Source: CAYQJV01 sp964417925
GTDB lineage: Bacteria > Hydrothermota > Tepidihabitantia > B3-TA06 > CAYQJV01
DNA: 11,654 nucleotides
Direction: 5' to 3'
NCBI GenBank assembly: GCA_964417925.1
Contig: CAYQJV010000042.1
Location: 1 to 11,654 of the forward strand
Below the pieces are notes generated by a model. The model saw nothing but the letters and a program-made list of their open reading frames with translations. It had not been told where the DNA came from and did not search any database. Made by a program: the position numbers and the translations under genes. The first letter of the stretch is position 1; each line of letters begins with the position of its first letter. Shown here in pieces: positions 8,765-11,654 of this stretch.

Positions 8765-8776
8765 AACATCTCCTTT

Positions 8777-9319
8777 TTAAATTGTTTCTACTTCAACTAT
8801 ATCAAGTTCAATTGGGGTCGACCTTCCAAAAATCGTAACAAGAACTTTAACCTTTCCTCTCTCAGGATTAATATCTTCAACAGTGCCTACAAAACCTGTA
8901 AAAGGTCCCCCAATAATCTTCACACTTTCTCCTTTTTCAAAAGGCACATCCGCTTTTAGCTTCTCCTGTCCTTTAGCTATTTCTTCAAGTACACTCTCCG
9001 CTTCTTCCCTACTAAGGGCAACAGGTTTCTTTTTACTCCCAAGAATTCTTACTACACCAGGGACAGAGGTAACCAATTTAAAAGCTTCTTCTGAAGGTTC
9101 CATCTCCACAAGAATATGTCCTGGATAAAGTTTTCTTTCTTCCACAGTCTTCTTACCTTTCCTCACCCTCCATACCTTTTCTGTAGGAACAATAATTTGA
9201 CCAAACTTGTCCTTCATATTCCGTTTCTCAATTTCTCTTTCCAAAATTTTCTTTACTCTAACTTCTCTTCCTGTAAGTGTATGTACCACAAAAAACTTCA
9301 TTTTTTTACTTTCACTCAA
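8777..9319 (-). CDS. nusG: Transcription elongation/antitermination factor NusG
   Basis: Binds the beta' clamp across the RNA polymerase cleft and links it to ribosomal protein S10 or Rho. The NGN domain is about residues 7-115 (KFFVVHTLTGREVRVKKILE at 8-27, YPGHILVEM at 65-73, VPGVVRILG at 86-94). The KOW domain is about 127-180, with GGPFTGFVGTVEDINPERGK at 137-156. Length (180) is typical and there is no extra domain. The start given is TTG at 9319, which overlaps the secE stop as TTGA and gives an MSESKK N-terminus like E. coli MSEAPK. ATG at 9301 (residue 7) is the alternative. Neither has a good Shine-Dalgarno. Confidence 0.96.
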   Translation of the reverse strand: MSESKKMKFFVVHTLTGREVRVKKILEREIEKRNMKDKFGQIIVPTEKVWRVRKGKKTVEERKLYPGHILVEMEPSEEAFKLVTSVPGVVRILGSKKKPVALSREEAESVLEEIAKGQEKLKADVPFEKGESVKIIGGPFTGFVGTVEDINPERGKVKVLVTIFGRSTPIELDIVEVETI

Positions 9320-9498
9320 GGCAGTATAAATGTTATAAGCTTTCTAAACAGAAAATCAATAATACCCACAAAAACTGCCATAAATATCGTAAGAAGAAGC
9401 ACAGCCACGGTAGCACCCACAAGTTCCTTTCGTGAAGGCCATGAAACCTTTTTTAATTCATAAATAACACCTTTTAAAAATTCAATTATCCTTTTCAT
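9316..9498 (-). CDS. secE: Preprotein translocase subunit SecE, single-membrane-span form
   Basis: Stabilises SecY in the SecYEG protein-export channel of the inner membrane. It is about 60 residues, the short form common outside gamma-proteobacteria. It shows the family pattern of an amphipathic helix (IIEFLKGVIYELKKVSWPSR, with the conserved VSWPS) followed by one membrane span (about VGATVAVLLLTIFMAVFVGI). Two ATGs are adjacent, at 9501 and 9498. The GGAG site at 9503-9506 is 1 nt from the first and 4 nt from the second, so I prefer the second. It sits directly between tRNA-Trp and nusG. Confidence 0.95.
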   Translation of the reverse strand: MKRIIEFLKGVIYELKKVSWPSRKELVGATVAVLLLTIFMAVFVGIIDFLFRKLITFILP

Positions 9499-9502
9499 CA
9501 TT

Positions 9503-9509
9503 CTCCTTC
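9503..9509 (-). promoter_or_regulatory. secE Shine-Dalgarno, directly behind tRNA-Trp
   Basis: GAAGGAG lies 3 nt downstream of the tRNA-Trp discriminator base. After tRNA release the downstream mRNA would begin about 11 nt before the first secE ATG, which keeps this site intact. Its short spacing favours the second of the two adjacent ATGs. Confidence 0.7.
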
Positions 9510-9512
9510 AAG

Positions 9513-9585
9513 CAGGCCCGGAGGGATTCGAACCCCCAACCCCCGGATTTGGAGTCCGGTGCTCTACCGTTCGAGCTACGGGCCT
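9513..9585 (-). tRNA. trpT: tRNA-Trp (anticodon CCA)
   Basis: A 73-nt tRNA. The acceptor AGGCCCG (9585-9579) pairs with CGGGCCT (9520-9514), and the discriminator is G at 9513. The D stem is GCTC/GAGC. The anticodon stem CCGGA/TCCGG has loop CTCCAAA, giving anticodon CCA. The variable loop is GGGTT. The T stem GGGGG/CCCTC has loop TTCGAAT. A1-U72 and G73 match the E. coli tRNA-Trp identity elements. The 3' CCA is not encoded, so a CCA-adding enzyme is needed. Its first two bases are also the last two bases of the rpmG stop codon. Confidence 0.97.
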
Positions 9586-9733
9586 ACTTAACTTCTCTAT
9601 GTTTGGTATGCTTATTACAGAACTTACAATATTTCCTAAGTTCAAGCCTCTCGCTATGCGTTTTTTTATTTTTAGTGGTGGTATAATTTCTTCTTTTACA
9701 TTTAGTACAAGCAAGCGTAACTATAACTCTCAT
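9584..9733 (-). CDS. rpmG: Ribosomal protein L33 (bL33), zinc-ribbon form
   Basis: Small large-subunit protein near the E site, 49 residues, the usual family length. I translated it directly: it starts MRVIVTLACTKCKRRNYTTT and ends with KHREVK and a TAG stop. Cys9, Cys12, Cys36 and Cys39 form the two CxxC pairs of the zinc-binding form. The ATG overlaps the tuf stop by one base (TAATG) and there is no clear Shine-Dalgarno, so it probably depends on ribosomes finishing tuf. The TAG stop occupies 9586-9584, so its last two bases are bases 1-2 of tRNA-Trp. The order tuf-rpmG-tRNA-Trp-secE-nusG is known in many bacteria. Confidence 0.95.
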   Translation of the reverse strand: MRVIVTLACTKCKRRNYTTTKNKKTHSERLELRKYCKFCNKHTKHREVK

Positions 9734-10932
9734 TATTCTATTATCTTAGTTACAACTCCAGCACCCACTGTTCTTCCGCCTTCTCTTATAGCAAACCTTG
9801 AACCTTCTTCCAAAGCTACAGGGGATATTAGTTCTACTTCTAATTCCACATTATCACCTGGCATAACCATTTCCACTCCTTCAGGAAGTTTAACGGTTCC
9901 TGTAACATCGGTAGTTCTTATATAAAATTGAGGCCTGTAACCTGTGAAGAAAGGAGTATGCCTTCCACCCTCTTCTTTCTTCAACACATATACTTGAGCC
10001 TTAAACTTACGATGTGGATGTATACTACCTGGAGCTGCAACCACCATCCCTCTTTCCACCTCATCTTTTTCAATGCCCCTAAGAAGTATTCCTACATTAT
10101 CACCTGCTATTGCTTCATCCAAAACTTTTCTAAACATTTCAAGAGAAGTAGCAACCGTTTTTTTGTGCATTCCAAATCCTATTATCTCTACTTCATCACC
10201 TGGTCTCAACCTCCCTCTTTCTACTTTTCCTGTAACCACTGTACCTCTTCCAGTAATACTAAAGATATCCTCTATAGGCATAAGAAAAGGCTTATCCACT
10301 TCTCTGGTAGGTTCGGGTATGTATTCATCTACTGCTTTCAAAAGTTCCCATAATGGTTTGTATACCTCATCATCTGGATTGGTACTATCGCTCTCCAAAG
10401 CTTTTAATGCACTGCCTCTTACTACTGGAACTTCATCCCCAGGAAATTCATATTTTGACAGTAACTCCCTTACTTCAAGTTCTACGAGATCTATTAATTC
10501 TGGATCATCTACCATATCAGTTTTGTTTAAAAATACTACCATAGCAGGAACATTAACCTGTCTCGCCAACAGTATATGCTCTCTTGTCTGAGGCATTGGA
10601 CCGTCTGCAGCCGAAACCACAAGTATTGCCCCATCCATTTGAGCCGCTCCAGTTATCATATTTTTGATATAATCTGCATGCCCAGGACAATCTATGTGAG
10701 CATAATGTCTTTTTTCAGTTTCATACTCTATATGAGCAAGCTGTATCGTTAGTCCTCTTGCTTTCTCTTCAGGAGCTTTATCTATCTGGTCATAAGGGGT
10801 GAAATTCGCCATCCCCTTAAAACTCAAAACTTTTGTGATTGCCGCGGTCAAAGTAGTCTTACCATGGTCTACATGTCCTATAGTTCCAATATTCAAATGC
10901 GGTTTCTTTCTTTCAAACTTCTGTTTTGCCAT
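9733..10932 (-). CDS. tuf: Elongation factor Tu
   Basis: GTPase that carries aminoacyl-tRNA to the ribosomal A site. At 399 residues it has normal length. GTP-binding motifs are G1 GHVDHGKT (19-26), switch I RGLTI with Thr62, G3 DCPGH (81-85, catalytic His85), G4 NKTD (136-139) and G5 SAL (174-176). Domains 2 and 3 follow, with GRGTVVTGKVERG and the C-terminal FAIREGGRTVGAGVV. RGLTI in place of the common RGITI, and HIEYETEKRHYAHIDCPGHA, recall Chloroflexi-type EF-Tu, from memory. It lies 30 nt after tRNA-Thr with a strong AAGGAGGT site. It is not in a str operon here, so a second tuf copy elsewhere is possible. Confidence 0.98.
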   Translation of the reverse strand: MAKQKFERKKPHLNIGTIGHVDHGKTTLTAAITKVLSFKGMANFTPYDQIDKAPEEKARGLTIQLAHIEYETEKRHYAHIDCPGHADYIKNMITGAAQMDGAILVVSAADGPMPQTREHILLARQVNVPAMVVFLNKTDMVDDPELIDLVELEVRELLSKYEFPGDEVPVVRGSALKALESDSTNPDDEVYKPLWELLKAVDEYIPEPTREVDKPFLMPIEDIFSITGRGTVVTGKVERGRLRPGDEVEIIGFGMHKKTVATSLEMFRKVLDEAIAGDNVGILLRGIEKDEVERGMVVAAPGSIHPHRKFKAQVYVLKKEEGGRHTPFFTGYRPQFYIRTTDVTGTVKLPEGVEMVMPGDNVELEVELISPVALEEGSRFAIREGGRTVGAGVVTKIIE

Positions 10933-10940
10933 AGTTTTTT

Positions 10941-10949
10941 ACCTCCTTT
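10941..10949 (-). promoter_or_regulatory. tuf Shine-Dalgarno
   Basis: AAAGGAGGT, 8 nt before the tuf ATG, is fully complementary to the 16S 3' end seen in this window. It is the only regulatory-looking element in the 30-nt gap after tRNA-Thr. Confidence 0.8.
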
Positions 10950-10962
10950 TTTAAATTTTAAA

Positions 10963-11035
10963 AGCCCATGGCCGGAATCGAACCGGCGACCTCATCCTTA
11001 CCAAGGATGTGCTCTGCCGACTGAGCTACATGGGC
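10963..11035 (-). tRNA. tRNA-Thr (anticodon GGT)
   Basis: A 73-nt tRNA. The acceptor GCCCATG (11035-11029) pairs with CATGGGC (10970-10964), and the discriminator is T at 10963. The D stem is GCTC/GAGC. The anticodon stem CATCC/GGATG has loop TTGGTAA, giving anticodon GGT, which reads ACC and ACT. The T arm has loop TTCGATT on stem GCCGG/CCGGC. CCA is not encoded. It is the first gene after the promoter and sits between two copies of an AT-rich 14-mer. Confidence 0.97.
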
Positions 11036-11045
11036 GTTTTTTTAA

Positions 11046-11073
11046 ATTTTACGTGAAAAAACCTAATTGTCAA
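11046..11073 (-). promoter_or_regulatory. Promoter for tRNA-Thr, tuf and probably the whole operon
   Basis: On the minus strand, a perfect -35 TTGACA (11073-11068), a 16-bp spacer and -10 TAAAAT (11051-11046). The predicted start falls in an A tract about 7 nt on (near 11039), only a few bases before tRNA-Thr. It lies just past the 16S terminator, and no comparable promoter is evident further into the cluster. Predicted from sequence only. Confidence 0.8.
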
Positions 11074-11076
11074 GAT

Positions 11077-11142
11077 AAAAAAAGAGCCCCCCTCTATAGC
11101 TTTCCTCTTCCTCACTTCCGAATCTGCTCGTCAGGGGGGCTC
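11077..11142 (-). terminator. Intrinsic terminator after the 16S rRNA gene
   Basis: In the minus-strand transcript GAGCCCCCCT (11142-11133) can pair perfectly over 10 bp with AGGGGGGCTC (11093-11084), followed at once by seven T (11083-11077). The loop is long (39 nt) and purine-rich. There is no T tract in the other direction, so it acts on 16S transcription only. It ends the rRNA transcript before any 23S gene. Confidence 0.85.
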
Positions 11143-11153
11143 GACTAAAAATT

Positions 11154-11191
11154 CCTGGGAGTTTGTCCCTGGTAGCCTGAAAACTCCTTAG

Positions 11192-11198
<7 letters not shown>
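11154..11198 (-). other. Hairpin-forming 16S trailer with mutually exclusive stems
   Basis: Three short stems are visible in the RNA sense. (A) CTCCTT (11198-11193) pairs with AAGGAG (11189-11184) around a 3-nt loop, using the anti-Shine-Dalgarno bases. (B) GGAGTTT (11187-11181) pairs with AAACTCC (11164-11158). (C) CCAGGGA (11172-11166) pairs with TCCCAGG (11160-11154), with one A.A mismatch. B shares bases with both A and C. Part of this region may instead pair with the unseen 16S leader in the usual processing stem. Confidence 0.55.

Positions 11199-11654
<456 letters not shown>

Noticed and set aside
8765..8776. L1-binding autoregulatory site before rplK
   Set aside because: The gap is only 12 nt and I could not recognise an L1-site fold in it or in the adjoining nusG end.
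9508..9714. Minus-strand ORF of 68 codons over rpmG and tRNA-Trp
   Set aside because: Its C-terminal half is translated tRNA-Trp sequence, and the rest is rpmG in the wrong frame.
10955..10983. Second promoter directly before tuf, using the repeated TAAAAT
   Set aside because: The -35 position falls in the tRNA T arm (GTTCGA) and matches the consensus poorly, so I treat it only as a repeat.
10864..11148. Plus-strand ORF of 94 codons over tRNA-Thr and the terminator
   Set aside because: It contains the translated antisense of a tRNA (ESNRRPHPYQG type), a common spurious call, and crosses a promoter and terminator of the other strand.

Overview
This is a chromosomal information-processing region from a bacterium, and every gene in it lies on the minus strand. 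The protein genes are AT-rich, while the 16S rRNA fragment at the right edge is GC-rich (about 57-67% in the lines I counted). That contrast is typical of thermophiles. EF-Tu, L10 and the RNA polymerase subunits look like those of a deep-branching thermophilic bacterium. A Dictyoglomus-like organism is my best guess, but it rests on memory of the families, not on a search, and confidence is low to moderate.

Layout in the direction of transcription (right to left): (1) the 3' third of a 16S rRNA gene (11654 to about 11192); (2) a trailer of about 110 nt holding small hairpins and then a strong intrinsic terminator (11142-11077), with no 23S gene; (3) a consensus-like promoter (TTGACA, 16 bp, TAAAAT); (4) tRNA-Thr(GGU), tuf (EF-Tu), rpmG (L33), tRNA-Trp(CCA), secE, nusG, rplK, rplA, rplJ, rplL, rpoB and the first 1007 codons of rpoC, which runs off the left edge.

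The protein genes are packed very tightly. Gaps are 3-14 nt or the genes overlap (tuf/rpmG 1 nt, secE/nusG 4 nt if the TTG start is used, rplK/rplA 4 nt, rplA/rplJ 1 nt, rpoB/rpoC 8 nt). I see no internal terminator, so the set probably forms one long operon driven by the promoter before tRNA-Thr. Two tRNAs sit inside it, so tRNA processing by RNase P and the 3' maturation enzymes should cut the transcript into a tuf-rpmG message and a secE-to-rpoC message. Together the genes supply aminoacyl-tRNA delivery (EF-Tu, two tRNAs), ribosome parts (L33, the L11/L1/L10/L12 stalk region, 16S), protein export (SecE), transcription elongation (NusG) and the polymerase core (beta, beta').

There is no obvious accessory system, mobile element or CRISPR array. 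The points of interest are in the architecture. The rpmG stop codon overlaps the first two bases of tRNA-Trp. The 16S gene is followed by a terminator instead of 23S. The 16S trailer can mask the anti-Shine-Dalgarno or fold differently. The usual L10 leader and rplL-rpoB spacer are absent. Insertions resembling E. coli SI2 and SI3 are visible in beta and beta'. The window has no gene-free stretch over 300 bases; the longest is 11036-11191.
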